64,000 bases of DNA from Azospirillum sp. TSO35-2 (GTDB lineage Bacteria > Pseudomonadota > Alphaproteobacteria > Azospirillales > Azospirillaceae), in assembly GCF_003116095.1 (NCBI RefSeq), contig NZ_LGRA01000013.1:1342-65341 (forward strand), read 5' to 3'. Positions 1 to 13,240 of the stretch are shown piece after piece. The notes beneath the pieces were generated by a model that saw only the letters and a list, made by a program, of their open reading frames with translations, ran no database searches and was not told the DNA's origin. The translations under genes and the position numbers were made by a program. Numbering within the stretch: the first letter of the stretch is position 1; the number at the start of each line of letters is the position of its first letter.

Positions 1-2258
<2,258 letters not shown>

Positions 2259-2664
2259 CGGGGCGTTTCCTGCGGGTCGGGCGCGCGGTTGCGGCAGCGG
2301 CAACGGTCGTTGCACGGTCGCCCGAAAGGGCGCCGCGAAACGGGCGCACCATGCAGAACCGCCGTGCCCAGGTCAACATGGGATTGGGGGTGGACCGGGC
2401 ATGGCAGGTCGCGCCGGACCGGGGAGCGGTATCGGCAAGGAAATCCGGCATGGTCCCGGGACGGTTGGACCGCTGCGGCCTTCCGTCACGCCGTGGCGTT
2501 CCGCATCGGCTTTCAGTGGTAAGGAACTTCGGAACGGTTGACGCGGCCGGCGTGGCGGCCCAACTCTATCGGCTCGCAACGGCAGCGGCTCGGCTTCACC
2601 GGTTTCCGGGCGGGCGTCGGGTCCCCCGCTGCACGACGTGCCCACTGGTCGAGGTTTGACGTCC

Positions 2665-2889
2665 ATGGACTCCCTGAAAGCCGCTCTCGACCGTCTCGGC
2701 CGGGCCGTGGACCGGCTGGAACACGCCGCCGCCGCCCGCGAGGAGCGGGTCGGCCGGCGCGAACAGGACCTGTCGCAGGCGCTGGAAACCGCGAGGGAAG
2801 ACCGCGCGACCGCCCAGGCCACGGCGGAGGCGGTGTCGCAGCGGCTGGAGGTCGCCATCGCCCGCCTGCAACATGTGCTGGAGAGCTGA
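2665..2889 (+). CDS. Small coiled-coil protein upstream of zapA (DUF4164-like)
   Basis: A 74-residue, highly charged, Ala/Glu/Arg-rich protein with no membrane segment. Almost its whole length (MDSLKAALDRLGRAVDRLEH to the end) has heptad character typical of a coiled coil. It ends four bases before zapA, so the two are surely co-transcribed. Proteins of this size and composition sit next to zapA in many alphaproteobacteria and are annotated DUF4164; a role linked to ZapA or the division ring is inference from context only. The ATG at 2665 has GAGGT upstream; a GTG at 2638 in frame would add nine residues. Confidence 0.75.
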   Translation: MDSLKAALDRLGRAVDRLEHAAAAREERVGRREQDLSQALETAREDRATAQATAEAVSQRLEVAIARLQHVLES

Positions 2890-2892
2890 GCC

Positions 2893-3201
2893 ATGGCCCA
2901 AGTCGACCTCGAGGTGAACGGCCGCGCCTATCGCATGCTGTGCGAGGACGGCCAGGAGGAGCGGCTGCGCGAGCTGGCCGCCTACGTCGACGGCCGCCTG
3001 CGCCAGCTGACCGGCGGCGGCCGCAGCGGGGCGGAGGCGCAGATGATGCTGATGACCTGCCTGGTCCTCGCCGACGAATTGCAGGACGTGATGGCCGGGC
3101 GCGGGATCGCCCCGGCGGTCGACGAGGCCGCGGTGGCCGGTCAGCTCGATACCGTGGCAAAACGCATCGAAGAGGTTGCCGCGCGGCTCGAACGTGCCTA
3201 G
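2893..3201 (+). CDS. zapA: Cell division protein ZapA
   Basis: A 102-residue protein with the ZapA fold: an N-terminal strand region (AQVDLEVNGRAYRMLCEDGQ), then LAAYVDGRLRQL and a long C-terminal helix (about 45-102) that forms the tetrameric coiled coil. ZapA binds FtsZ filaments and cross-links them in the cytoplasmic Z-ring. The ATG is preceded by GGAGAG at a good distance and follows the coiled-coil gene closely. The 6S RNA gene and the 5-FCL gene come next, the order seen across proteobacteria, which strengthens all three calls. Confidence 0.92.
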   Translation: MAQVDLEVNGRAYRMLCEDGQEERLRELAAYVDGRLRQLTGGGRSGAEAQMMLMTCLVLADELQDVMAGRGIAPAVDEAAVAGQLDTVAKRIEEVAARLERA

Positions 3202-3210
3202 ATTGGTGTA

Positions 3211-3382
3211 CGGAAGGACCGCTGCCTGGTTCGACAGGCTGCAATAATCCCCAGGGCCGATAACCTTGAACTCTAGGGAGCTGTCCCTGTCCGGGCCCTA
3301 GGCCCGGGTATATGGCGCCCACCTGCTCATGCAGGCCATGGAGGATAGGCATATGGCCACCGGCCGAGGCGGCACCTTCCGC
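3211..3382 (+). ncRNA. ssrS: 6S RNA
   Basis: The stretch between zapA and the cyclo-ligase gene has the conserved 6S core: GGTTCG, then CCCCAGGGCCGATA near 3247-3262, which parallels the E. coli core around its GUCCCCUGAGCCGAUA. The ends pair to make the closing stem: CGGAAGG...GCTGCC at 3211-3226 with GGCGGC...CCTTCCG at 3369-3382, giving a 172-nucleotide RNA of normal length. A T-rich stretch follows at 3384-3391. 6S RNA binds the sigma-70 RNA polymerase holoenzyme and represses transcription in slow growth. Ends are approximate; the identification rests on position, core motif and closing stem. Confidence 0.85.
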
Positions 3383-3415
3383 CCTTCTTTTCCCGACGAC
3401 GGCCACGAGTCCGCG

Positions 3416-4045
3416 ATGATCGGCCCGCCGGATGCGGACAAGCCGACCGCGGACCGGGAGTCCGCCGACCGGCAGGCCAAGGACGCCGCCCGCCGCGCGG
3501 CGCGCGTCCGGCGCGACTCCATCGCCGATCCTGACCGCCACGCCGCCGCCACCGCGGTGCGCGACCGTGTCGCCGCCCTGGCGCGCGACGGCCATCTGCC
3601 GCGGGGCGCCGTCGGCGGTTACTGGCCGCTTGGTTCGGAACTCGACGCGCGGCCGGCTTTGCTCCATCTTAAAGCCCTGGGTCATCCGGTGGCGCTGCCG
3701 GTGTCGGGGCCGCGCGGCACGGCGCTGGTCTTCCGCGCCTGGGATCCGGCACTGCCGATGGCGGTCGGGCGCTACGGCATCCACGAGCCGGAGGAGGGCC
3801 GCGCGCTGCTGCGGCCGTCGCTGCTGCTGGTGCCGCTGCTGGCCTTCGACCGCGGCGGGCATCGGCTTGGCTATGGCGCCGGCTATTACGACCGGACGCT
3901 CGACACGCTGCGGGATCTGGGCCGGGTGGTGGCGGTCGGCGTCGCCTTCGCCGCGCAGGAAATGGCGGCGGTCCCGGTCGACGGCCATGACCAGCGGCTG
4001 GACTGGATCGTGACGGAGCGCGAGACGCTCCGGATCGGCGTGTAG
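3416..4045 (+). CDS. 5-formyltetrahydrofolate cyclo-ligase
   Basis: The 209-residue product is the ATP-dependent enzyme that turns 5-formyl-THF into 5,10-methenyl-THF in one-carbon metabolism. It shows GGYWPLGSELDARP and the signature LVPLLAFDRGGHRLGYGAGYYDRTLD near residues 140-165. The frame opens earlier, at 3329 and 3353, but both of those ATGs lie inside the 6S RNA. The ATG at 3416 gives a normal family length and clears the RNA, so it is chosen, although its ribosome site is poor. The zapA-ssrS-cyclo-ligase order is the classical one. Confidence 0.88.
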   Translation: MIGPPDADKPTADRESADRQAKDAARRAARVRRDSIADPDRHAAATAVRDRVAALARDGHLPRGAVGGYWPLGSELDARPALLHLKALGHPVALPVSGPRGTALVFRAWDPALPMAVGRYGIHEPEEGRALLRPSLLLVPLLAFDRGGHRLGYGAGYYDRTLDTLRDLGRVVAVGVAFAAQEMAAVPVDGHDQRLDWIVTERETLRIGV

Positions 4046-4084
4046 GTTTTCACAGGTTTTCAGGGTTTTGGGAGCAGGGTGGCG

Positions 4085-4909
4085 ATGCGGATTCTGTTTT
4101 TCGGTGACGTGGTCGGGCGGGCCGGGCGCGAGGCGGTGATCAACCACATGCCGGCGCTGCGCGAGCGGCTGGACCCCGACCTGACCGTGGTCAACGGCGA
4201 GAACGCCGCCGGCGGCTACGGCGTCACCGTCAAGATCGCCGAGGAGTTCTTCGCCGCCGGCATCGACGTGGTGACGCTGGGCAACCACACCTGGGACCAG
4301 AAGGAGCTGGTCGGCACCATCGAGCAGCAGCCGCGCATCATCCGCCCGCTGAACTACCCGGAGGGCACGCCCGGCCGCGGCTTCGTCCTGCTGCAGGCGC
4401 GCGGCGGGCGCAAGGTGCTGGTCGTCAACGTGCTGCTGCGCCTGTTCATGGAGCCGATGGACGACCCGTTCGCCGCGGTCGACCGGGTGCTGAAGGCGCA
4501 CCGGCTGGGGCCGGGCGGCGTCGACGCGGTGCTGATCGACATGCACGGCGAGGCGACCAGCGAGAAGATGATCATGGGCCATCACTGCGACGGCCGCGCC
4601 TCGCTGGTGGTCGGCACCCACAGCCATGTGCCGACCGCCGACCACATGGTGCTGCCGAAGGGCACCGCCTACCAGTCCGACGCCGGCATGTGCGGCGACT
4701 ATGACAGCGCCATCGGCATGAAGAAGGAGATCGCGCTGGCCAAGATGGTGCGCAAGCTGCCGACCGAGCGTCTGTCGCCGGCGGAAGGCGAGGGCACCGT
4801 CTGCGGCTGCTACGTCGAGACCGACGACCGCACCGGGCTGGCGTTGCGCATCGAGCCGCTGCGCGTCGGCGGCCGCCTGAGCCAGACCTTGCCTGAACGG
4901 ATGCAATAG
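4085..4909 (+). CDS. YmdB-family metallophosphoesterase (TIGR00282)
   Basis: A 274-residue soluble protein with metal-binding motifs of the calcineurin-like fold: FFGDVVGRAGREAV at the N-terminus (Asp ligand), VVNGENAAGG, TLGNHTWDQKE, DMHGEATSEK, and GTHSHVPTADH with the C-terminal His ligands. In this family YmdB of Bacillus hydrolyses cyclic nucleotides and affects RNA turnover and biofilm decisions; the substrate in this organism is unknown. The ATG at 4085 has GGAG ten bases upstream; a GTG at 4079 would add two residues. It follows the cyclo-ligase gene after 39 bases and is probably co-transcribed with it. Confidence 0.88.
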   Translation: MRILFFGDVVGRAGREAVINHMPALRERLDPDLTVVNGENAAGGYGVTVKIAEEFFAAGIDVVTLGNHTWDQKELVGTIEQQPRIIRPLNYPEGTPGRGFVLLQARGGRKVLVVNVLLRLFMEPMDDPFAAVDRVLKAHRLGPGGVDAVLIDMHGEATSEKMIMGHHCDGRASLVVGTHSHVPTADHMVLPKGTAYQSDAGMCGDYDSAIGMKKEIALAKMVRKLPTERLSPAEGEGTVCGCYVETDDRTGLALRIEPLRVGGRLSQTLPERMQ

Positions 4910-5094
4910 CGCTCGCCGCTTCCGCGGCCAGGCTCCCGCTGGGGCCGCGCCGCAATCTCGCCATATTGACTTTCTAATCCGGTGGGTGTCGTCTCCCGCG
5001 CCGAAAAGGTGCGGTGGGGCGGCAGACCTGTTACATGTGTCGTGCGCTCACCCGCCGATTGACCAAATTCCGTTTTTCGAGGCTCGTTCGACCC

Positions 5095-5847
5095 ATGGCC
5101 GGTCATTCCCAGTTCAAGAACATCATGCACCGCAAGGGCGCACAGGACGCCAAGCGGTCCAAGATCTTCAACAAGCTCGCCCGCGAGATCACCGTCGCCG
5201 CCAAGAGCGGCCTGCCCGACCCGGCGGCCAACCCGCGGCTGCGCGCCGCCATCCTGGCCGGCCGCGCGCAGAACATGCCGCGCGACCGCATCGACCGCGC
5301 CATCAAGCAGGGCACGCCGGGCGGCGGCGACGACACCAACTATGAAGAGGTGCGGTACGAGGGCTACGGCCCCGGCGGCGTCGCCCTGATCGTCGAGGCG
5401 CTGACCGACAACCGCAACCGCACCGCCTCGGAAGTCCGCTCCGCCTTCACCAAGCATGGCGGCACGCTGGGCGAGACCAACTCGGTCAGCTTCATGTTCA
5501 ACCGGGTCGGCGCCATCTTCTACCCGGCCGCCGCGGCGGACGCCGACGCCCTGTTCGAGGTGGCGCTGGAGGCCGGGGCCGACAACGTCGAATCCGACGA
5601 GAACGGCCACGAGGTGACGAGCACGGTCGAGAATTTCGGCCTCGTGCGCGACGCGCTGGAGGCCAAGTTCGGCGGTGCGGAGAGCGCCCGGCTGACCTGG
5701 CGCCCGCTGAACACCGTCGCGCCGTCCGAGGACGCCGCCGCCAGCCTGATGAAGCTGCTGGACGTGCTGGAGGACAACGACGACGTCCAGGCGGTCGAGG
5801 GCAACTTCGACATCTCCGACGAGCTGATGCAGAAGCTGACCGCGTAA
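5095..5847 (+). CDS. yebC: YebC/PmpR family regulator or translation factor
   Basis: A 250-residue protein with the invariant start [20 protein letters not shown] and the family core [36 protein letters not shown] and [14 protein letters not shown]. YebC proteins have been described as DNA-binding transcriptional regulators; some members help ribosomes at proline-rich stretches. The frame opens upstream at 5014, but the extra residues are not family-like, so the ATG at 5095 is used. The gene stands directly before ruvC, its usual place in proteobacteria. The 185 bases before it hold no gene I can see and presumably carry the promoter. Confidence 0.95.
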   Translation: MAGHSQFKNIMHRKGAQDAKRSKIFNKLAREITVAAKSGLPDPAANPRLRAAILAGRAQNMPRDRIDRAIKQGTPGGGDDTNYEEVRYEGYGPGGVALIVEALTDNRNRTASEVRSAFTKHGGTLGETNSVSFMFNRVGAIFYPAAAADADALFEVALEAGADNVESDENGHEVTSTVENFGLVRDALEAKFGGAESARLTWRPLNTVAPSEDAAASLMKLLDVLEDNDDVQAVEGNFDISDELMQKLTA

Positions 5848-5888
5848 GCGCAAGGCGGATCGGTGCCGGGCCGGAGTTCGGGCCGGCG

Positions 5889-6998
5889 ATGAGTCGGGAC
5901 TGGCGGGAGACGGGGGCCGTGGTTGCGCGCGCCGGACGGACTGATGCGACGGTGCCCACGCCGGTGCGCCTGCTGGGGATCGACCCCGGCCTGCGCCACA
6001 CCGGCTGGGGCATCATCGACGTGGCGGGCAACCGCCTGAGCCACGTCGCCGACGGCGCGGTGCATTCCGACGACTCCTGCTCGCTGGCCGAACGGCTGGT
6101 CCAGCTCCACGACGCCCTGTCGGCGGTGCTGGAGCGCTACCGCCCCGACGAGGCGGCGGTGGAGGAAACCTTCGTCAACGCCAACGCCGTGTCGACGCTG
6201 AAGCTGGGGCAGGCCCGCGCCGTGGCCCTGCTGGTCCCGGCCCAGGCCGGGCTGGCCGTGGCGGAATACGCCAACAACATGGTGAAGAAGGCGGTGGTCG
6301 GGCAGGGCCGCGCCGAGAAGGCGCAGGTCCAGATGATGGTTCGCCTGCTGCTGCCCGGCTGCGAGATCGGCAGCCCCGACGCCGCCGACGCCCTGGCCGT
6401 GGCGATCTGCCACGCCCACCACCGCGCGAGCTGGTCGATGTGGCGGAAGGGAGCGGAAAAGCCCCAGAAGGCCCTCTCCCGCCCCGGGAGAGGGAGGGGA
6501 CCCGCCGCAGGCGGGGGGGGGGAGGGGCCATCCGCCTCGCCGCTCGCCACACAAGCCAAACGCTATCCCGCCCCTCAGGAAGCCGAACGCGCACGCGTGC
6601 TTCGCCGTGATTCCACCGAGGTGGAAAAGCTCCTGTGGCAGAAGCTGCGGAACGGCCAGCTGGGCGCCAAATTCCGCCGGCAGGAGCCGATCTTCGGCTT
6701 CACCGTCGACTTCGTGTCGCATGACCACCGGTTGATCATCGAACTCGATGGTGGTCAGCATGCGGAACAGCGCGCCGCGCACGACGAGCGTCGAACCAAG
6801 ATGCTGGAGCAGGCCGGTTTCCGGATCGTGCGATTTTGGAATACGGACGTTGGCGACAACCTCGACGGTGTTCTGACGATGATCAAGGCGCGGCTGGAGG
6901 AAACGTCGGTTCTGCGGCGGCCGGTCGCCGTGGCGAACCCCTCACCCGGCCCTGCGGGCCACCCTCTCCCGGGGCGGGAGAGGGATTCGGAGTCCTGA
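5889..6998 (+). CDS. ruvC: RuvC Holliday-junction resolvase with fused C-terminal DUF559 nuclease-like domain
   Basis: The product has 369 residues, about twice a normal RuvC. Residues 27-180 are a complete RuvC with the catalytic acids in place: Asp32 in LLGIDPGL, Glu92/93 in VEETFVNAN, and Asp164/Asp167 in [12 protein letters not shown]. RuvC cuts Holliday junctions together with RuvAB. A linker (181-224) is translated from a GC palindrome and a ten-G run. Residues 225-340 are a DUF559 domain, a Vsr-like PD-(D/E)xK fold, with [34 protein letters not shown] and FRIVRFWN. The tail is translated repeat. ATG 5889 is used; GTG 5952 would start closer to LLGIDPG. The fusion depends on the exact length of the G-run, so a sequencing error there could create or hide it. 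Confidence 0.85.
   Translation: MSRDWRETGAVVARAGRTDATVPTPVRLLGIDPGLRHTGWGIIDVAGNRLSHVADGAVHSDDSCSLAERLVQLHDALSAVLERYRPDEAAVEETFVNANAVSTLKLGQARAVALLVPAQAGLAVAEYANNMVKKAVVGQGRAEKAQVQMMVRLLLPGCEIGSPDAADALAVAICHAHHRASWSMWRKGAEKPQKALSRPGRGRGPAAGGGGEGPSASPLATQAKRYPAPQEAERARVLRRDSTEVEKLLWQKLRNGQLGAKFRRQEPIFGFTVDFVSHDHRLIIELDGGQHAEQRAAHDERRTKMLEQAGFRIVRFWNTDVGDNLDGVLTMIKARLEETSVLRRPVAVANPSPGPAGHPLPGRERDSES
6472..6530 (+). repeat. Left copy of GC-rich palindromic repeat, inside ruvC
   Basis: Begins with the palindrome CCCTCTCCCGCCCCGGGAGA and continues as GGGAGGGGACCCGCCGCAGG, then a G-run. The same unit recurs in inverted orientation at 6937-6985 and twice in the intergenic element at 49776-49981. 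It marks the left edge of the DUF559 cassette inserted after the RuvC domain. Confidence 0.8.
6513..6522 (+). repeat. Ten-G homopolymer between the RuvC and DUF559 domains
   Basis: Ten consecutive G residues lie in the linker of the fused gene. Such runs are prone to slippage in replication and to miscalls in sequencing; a change of one base would take the DUF559 part out of the ruvC frame while leaving the resolvase domain whole. Confidence 0.85.
6937..6985 (-). repeat. Right, inverted copy of the GC-rich palindromic repeat
   Basis: Read on the minus strand it gives CCCTCTCCCGCCCCGGGAGA, then GGGTGGCCCGCAGGGCCGGG and GTGAGGGG. This is the unit at 6472-6530 with a different small loop. Together the two copies bound about 465 bases that encode the DUF559 domain. 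It ends 16 bases before the ruvA start. Confidence 0.8.
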
Positions 6999-7001
6999 TC
7001 C

Positions 7002-7624
7002 ATGATCGCCAAGCTGACCGGCATCGTCGATTCCACCGGCACCGACTGGGTCGTGATCGACGTCAACGGCGTCGGTTACCTGCTGTCCTGCTCCAACCGC
7101 ACGCTGTCGCGCATGGCGGTGGGGGAGCGGGTGTCGCTGGTGGTCGAGACCTTCATCCGCGAGGAGCGCATCGTCCTGCACGGCTTCGGCGATCAGGCCG
7201 AGCGCGAGTGGTTCAAGCTGCTGACCACCATCCAGGGCGTCGGCGCCCGGCTGGCGCTGTCGATCCTCGGCGTGCTCGACCCCGACCAGCTGACCCGCGC
7301 CATCGCGGCGCAGGACAAGACCGCGCTGGTCCGCGCCGACGGCGTCGGGCCGAAGGTGGCGGCGCGCATCCTCAACGAGTTGAAGGACAAGGTCGGCAAT
7401 CTGGCGCTCGGCCCCGCGGCCGGCGCCGGTGCGGCACCGGTCAAGGGCGCGCCCGCCGGGGTGCCCGGCGCCAGCCCGGCGCTGGCCGACGCGGTGTCGG
7501 CGCTGGTCAATCTCGGCTATGGCCGGTCGGAGGCCTTCGGCGCGGTCGTCGCCGCCGGGCGGGTGCTGGGTGACGGCGCCGGCGTCTCCGACCTGATCCG
7601 CCAGGGCCTGAAGGAACTGAGCCA

Positions 7625-7628
<4 letters not shown>
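7002..7628 (+). CDS. ruvA: Holliday junction branch-migration protein RuvA
   Basis: A 208-residue protein. The N-terminal OB-fold ([20 protein letters not shown]) is followed by two helix-hairpin-helix motifs, [16 protein letters not shown] and [20 protein letters not shown] (about residues 75-130), then an Ala/Gly/Pro linker and the C-terminal domain III that touches RuvB ([18 protein letters not shown]). RuvA clamps the four-way junction as a tetramer. It starts three bases after the extended ruvC and overlaps ruvB by four bases (ATGA), so ruvCAB is one translationally coupled unit. Confidence 0.96.
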
Positions 7629-8699
<1,071 letters not shown>

Positions 8700-8707
<8 letters not shown>

Positions 8708-9224
8708 CGCGGCCGCCGGTTCCACCCCCACGCCCACCGGGTCCACGCTGTCCGGCTGGTTCGCATCGGATGGGACGCACCGCTTTCCGCTGCGCGTCTA
8801 TTACGAGGACACCGACGCCGGCGGGATTGTCTACCACGCCAATTACCTGTGCTTCGCCGAGCGGGCGCGGTCGGAAATGCTGTACCTGCTGGGCTTCCGC
8901 CAGACCGAGATGGCGGCGCCCGGGGGCGATGCCACAGGTGTGTCATTTGCGGTACGGCGCGCGACCATCGATTTCGACGCCCCTGCCAAGCTTGAGGACA
9001 CGCTTGAAGTGGAAACGCGAATCGTCGATATCCGCGGAGCCTCCTTCGCAGTTGCACACATCATCCGCCGCGACGGTCGCGTGCTGGCGCGCGCCGACCT
9101 GCAGCTGGTGACGATCAATCGGGCCGGACGGGCCGTACGCCTTCCCGAACCGGTGCGCGCCGCGATGGCGGCGCTGTATGAGACCCAGACGGACCGTACC
9201 CGCGACGCCTCCCCGTCTTCCTGA
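8700..9224 (+). CDS. ybgC: Acyl-CoA thioesterase YbgC, Tol-Pal associated
   Basis: A 174-residue hot-dog thioesterase with the signature [20 protein letters not shown] (about residues 34-53), which contains the catalytic Asp, and [12 protein letters not shown]. It hydrolyses short acyl-CoA or acyl-ACP; in other bacteria it is tied to phospholipid metabolism and always precedes tolQ. The ATG at 8700 overlaps the end of ruvB and has GAGGG five bases upstream; the in-frame ATG at 8688 lacks such a site. An N-terminal extension of about 25 Pro/Ser/Thr-rich residues precedes the fold. Confidence 0.92.
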
Positions 9225-9323
9225 TCGCCCGGTTCCTGACTTTGTCCCTTTGATCTTCGGCCCTCTGACCCTCTCTTACTCCCCCACCCCCGTGCCCACA
9301 GCGCAAACGCGAGACTGACTGCG

Positions 9324-10055
<732 letters not shown>

Positions 10056-10058
10056 ACC

Positions 10059-10538
10059 ATGGCCGGACAACTCGCAGGCAAATCCCACGGCCGCGGCAAG
10101 CGCCGGGGCTATCGCGCGATGGCCGAGATCAACATGACGCCGTTCATCGACGTCATGCTGGTCCTGCTGATCGTCTTCATGGTCGCCGCCCCGATGCTGA
10201 CCGTCGGCGTGCCGGTCGACCTGCCCAAGACCAACGCCGCTCCACTGGAGCAGCAGAAGGACCCGCTGTTCGTCACCGTGCAGACCGACGGACGCCTGTT
10301 CGTGCAGGAAACCCCGGTCGAGCTGGGCAACATGGTGCCGCTGCTGATCGCGGTGACCAACAACAACCCCGAAGCCCGCATCCTGGTGCGCGGCGACGCC
10401 AAGATCGCCTACGGCAAGATGCTGGAGGTGATGGGGACGATGAGCGCAGCCGGCTTCAAGAAGGTCGGTCTGGTCGCCGAGATGCCGAACGGTCCGACCG
10501 CGTCCTCCGCGCGGGTCGGGGCCAAGCCGGCGCGTTGA
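10059..10538 (+). CDS. tolR: Tol-Pal system protein TolR
   Basis: A 159-residue ExbD/TolR protein with a short cytoplasmic start, one membrane helix (NMTPFIDVMLVLLIVFMVAA, with the proton-carrying Asp near residue 31) and a periplasmic domain that includes ILVRGDAKIAYGKMLEVMG. It works as a dimer with TolQ. It lies between tolQ and tolA with close spacing. Confidence 0.96.
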   Translation: MAGQLAGKSHGRGKRRGYRAMAEINMTPFIDVMLVLLIVFMVAAPMLTVGVPVDLPKTNAAPLEQQKDPLFVTVQTDGRLFVQETPVELGNMVPLLIAVTNNNPEARILVRGDAKIAYGKMLEVMGTMSAAGFKKVGLVAEMPNGPTASSARVGAKPAR

Positions 10539-10554
10539 GGCGGGCGGAACTCCC

Positions 10555-11736
10555 ATGCGCAAGCCCCTGATCGCCTCGGCGGTGCTGCACGTCGCGCTGG
10601 TCGCGCTGATGGTGCTCGGCCTGCCGCCCAGCGATCGCAAACTGGAAGTGGCCGCCTCGATCCCGATCGAGATCGTCGACATCGGCGAGGTGACCCAGGC
10701 CGCCCGCACCGAGAAGGGCGAGCCGAAGCCGGCCAACGCCGCGCCGCGTCCGCCGGTGCCCGAGGCGAAGCCGGCCCCGCCGGCGCCCGAACCACCCGAC
10801 GCGGAGGACGAGCCGCCGCCGCCCCCGCCGCCGCCAACCAAGACACCGGAGCCGCCGAAGGTCGCCCAGGTGCCGCCGCCCCCGCGCGAGCCGACGCCGC
10901 CGCCCAAGCCGACCCCGGCGCCACCCCCGCCGCCCCCTCCGCCGCCGCCTCCCCCGGATCCGGCGCCGTCGCCGACTCCGAAGCCGCCGGAGCCGCCGAA
11001 ACCGGAACCCCCGAAGCCCGAGCCTCCCAAGCCGGAGCCGCCGAAGCACGAGCCGAAGCCGGAACCGCCCAAACCGGAACCGCCCAAGCCGGAGCCGAAG
11101 AAGCCGGAGCCGCCCAAGGCCGAGCCCAAGAAGCCGGAACCGGCCAAGCCGGAGCCGTCGAAGGAGGTCGCCAAGGCCGAACCGAAGAAGTCGGACGCCC
11201 CGGCCAAGCAGCCGGAGAAGCCGTCGGCCAAGACCGACCCGCTGTCCGACCTGCTGTCGAACGTCGGGAAGATCAAGCCGTCGGACAACCCGAAGGCGGA
11301 CGGCAAGGCATCGGCCAGCGCCAACAGCGACGCCAAGCCCAGCCAGAAGACCGCGTCGGCGGCGCCCAGCGGCGCGGCGAAGGCGACGAACGGCCCCGAC
11401 CGGCCGTTCAAGCCGTCGGGCCGGGCGCTGGACGCCATCCGCGGCCAGCTGAGCAAGAACTGGAACGTCGACTCCGGCCGCAAGGACGCAGCGTCGATGC
11501 AGATCGAGATCCATGTGGAGGTCGGCCGCGACCATTCGGTGATCCGCGCCTGGATCGACGACAAGTACCGGTCGCGCTACATGTCGGACGCCGCCTTCCG
11601 CGCGTCGGCCGACGCCGCCGTGCGCGCGGTCAAGCGATCCAGCCCGCTGGATCTGCTGACCAGCGAGTTCACGGCCCAGACCTATGAAGACTGGCGCTTC
11701 ATCGTGTTCAATTTCGACCCGAGGGACATGTTTTGA
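10555..11736 (+). CDS. tolA: Tol-Pal system protein TolA (proline-rich spanning type)
   Basis: A 393-residue protein with one N-terminal membrane segment (about residues 5-22, [19 protein letters not shown]) and a long periplasmic stretch (about 55-240) made of Pro, Lys and Glu with [16 protein letters not shown] repeats. The compact C-terminal domain (about 285-393, [20 protein letters not shown]) resembles TolA/TonB ends. TolA links the TolQR motor to TolB and Pal across the periplasm. E. coli TolA spans with an Ala-rich helix; here a proline-rich rod does the job, as often in alphaproteobacteria. It overlaps tolB by four bases. Confidence 0.93.
   Translation: MRKPLIASAVLHVALVALMVLGLPPSDRKLEVAASIPIEIVDIGEVTQAARTEKGEPKPANAAPRPPVPEAKPAPPAPEPPDAEDEPPPPPPPPTKTPEPPKVAQVPPPPREPTPPPKPTPAPPPPPPPPPPPPDPAPSPTPKPPEPPKPEPPKPEPPKPEPPKHEPKPEPPKPEPPKPEPKKPEPPKAEPKKPEPAKPEPSKEVAKAEPKKSDAPAKQPEKPSAKTDPLSDLLSNVGKIKPSDNPKADGKASASANSDAKPSQKTASAAPSGAAKATNGPDRPFKPSGRALDAIRGQLSKNWNVDSGRKDAASMQIEIHVEVGRDHSVIRAWIDDKYRSRYMSDAAFRASADAAVRAVKRSSPLDLLTSEFTAQTYEDWRFIVFNFDPRDMF
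10815..11165 (+). repeat. Proline-rich codon repeat inside tolA
   Basis: Coding DNA with runs of CCG/CCC codons and degenerate CCGAAGCCGGAGCCGCCGAA-type units. It encodes a poly-Pro stretch and then tandem Pro-Lys-Pro-Glu segments. The repeat belongs to the periplasmic rod and may vary in length between strains. Confidence 0.8.
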
Positions 11737-13091
11737 CCATGACGACGAAGACGAGGCTTCTCCTGAAGCTGGCCGGGCTCTCCGGCGCGCTTCTCCTCTC
11801 CCTCGGCGTTGCCGCTCCGCAGGAGGCGCGCGCCGAGTTGCGCATCGACATCACGCGGGGCGTGGCCGAACCGCTGCCCATCGCGATCACCAGCTTTGCC
11901 GGGTCCGGCGGCCGCGATGCGCAGATCGGCGCCGACATCTCCAAGGTGATCTCGGCCGACCTGGAGCGTTCGGGCCTGTTCCGTCCGCTCGACCCGCGCG
12001 GCTTCCTGCAGACGCCGGACCAGCTGCGCACCGGTGAGCCGCGCTACCAGGACTGGAAGGCGCTGGGCGCCCAGGCGCTGGTGGCCGGCAACACCACCAC
12101 CGGCGGCGACGGCCGCATGAAGGTGGATTTCCGCCTGTGGGACGTCGCCGCCGGCCAGTACATGCAGGGGCTGAGCTACAGCGCCTCGCCGCAGGAATGG
12201 CGCCGCATCGCCCACATCGTCGCCGACGCCATCTACAAGCGCCTGACCGGCGAGGACGGCTATTTCGACACGCGCGTCGTCTATGTCGCCGAGTCGGGGC
12301 CGGCGAACGCGCGCAAGAAGCAACTGGCCATCATGGACCAGGACAGCGAGAACCATCAGTTCCTGACCGACGGGCAGACGCTGGTCCTGACGCCGCGCTT
12401 CTCGCCGACGACCCAGGAAATCACGTACATGTCGTACTTCAACAAGAAGCCGCGCGTGTACCTGTTCAACATCGACACCGGCCGCCAGGAGGTGCTGGGC
12501 GACTTCCCCGGCATGACCTTCGCGCCGCGCTTCTCGCCGGACGGCAACAAGGTCGTCATGTCGATGGCGCAGAACGGCAACACCGACATCTACACGCTTG
12601 ACTTGCGGACGCGCCGCCAGACCCAGCTGACCGACTCGCCGGGCATCGACACCGGCCCCAGCTATTCGCCGGACGGCCAGAAGATCGTCTTCGAGTCGGA
12701 CCGCGGCGGCAGCCAGCAGCTCTACATCATGGGCGCCGACGGCTCCGGGGTGAAGCGGCTGAGCTTCGGCGAGGGCCGTTACGGCACCCCAGTGTGGTCG
12801 CCGCGCGGCGATCTGATCGCCTTCACGCGCCAGCGTGGAAGCAGCTTTGCAATCGGGGTAATCCGCCCGGACGGGACGGGTGAACGAATCCTGACCGAGT
12901 CCTACCATGTCGAGGGCCCAACCTGGGCGCCGAACGGCCGTGTTCTGATGTACTTCAAGGACTTGCCGTCGGGTGACGGTCGTGGTCGCAACGCAAAGCT
13001 GTACACCATCGACATCACCGGTGCGAACGAACGTCGGGTCAGCACCCCGCTGGACGCATCGGACCCTGCATGGTCGCCCTTGATTCCCTAG
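11733..13091 (+). CDS. tolB: Tol-Pal system beta-propeller protein TolB
   Basis: A 452-residue periplasmic protein with a signal peptide ([20 protein letters not shown], cleavage near ARA), the N-terminal alpha/beta domain ([20 protein letters not shown]), and a six-bladed WD40-like propeller with repeats such as [33 protein letters not shown] and [12 protein letters not shown]. It docks to Pal and TolA. The TTG at 11733 overlaps the tolA stop and has GAGGG seven bases upstream; the ATG at 11739 is the alternative and removes two residues. A 149-base gap before pal may hold a second promoter. Confidence 0.95.
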   Translation: MTMTTKTRLLLKLAGLSGALLLSLGVAAPQEARAELRIDITRGVAEPLPIAITSFAGSGGRDAQIGADISKVISADLERSGLFRPLDPRGFLQTPDQLRTGEPRYQDWKALGAQALVAGNTTTGGDGRMKVDFRLWDVAAGQYMQGLSYSASPQEWRRIAHIVADAIYKRLTGEDGYFDTRVVYVAESGPANARKKQLAIMDQDSENHQFLTDGQTLVLTPRFSPTTQEITYMSYFNKKPRVYLFNIDTGRQEVLGDFPGMTFAPRFSPDGNKVVMSMAQNGNTDIYTLDLRTRRQTQLTDSPGIDTGPSYSPDGQKIVFESDRGGSQQLYIMGADGSGVKRLSFGEGRYGTPVWSPRGDLIAFTRQRGSSFAIGVIRPDGTGERILTESYHVEGPTWAPNGRVLMYFKDLPSGDGRGRNAKLYTIDITGANERRVSTPLDASDPAWSPLIP

Positions 13092-13240
13092 TGGAGTAGC
13101 CCTATTTTGCGGCGGCGCGGGAGCAAGGCGAAGACAAAGGCCGGATGTCGTCTTACCGTCGGGGCTTGGCGGGAAGAAGCGGCTCTCACGCGGATAAAGA
13201 CCGGTCAAATCAACGACTGTCGTTCAAGGGGTCCCTGAAC

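Noticed and set aside
3329..3415. Earlier ATG starts for the 5-formyl-THF cyclo-ligase
   Set aside because: They fall inside the 6S RNA and give a non-family N-terminal extension.
4910..5094. GC-rich inverted repeat after the YmdB-type gene as terminator
   Set aside because: Only a short stem can be drawn and no T-run follows, so it is not reported as a feature.
10815..11165. Short tandem repeats considered as CRISPR or minisatellite
   Set aside because: They are codon repeats for the proline-rich rod of TolA, with no spacers.
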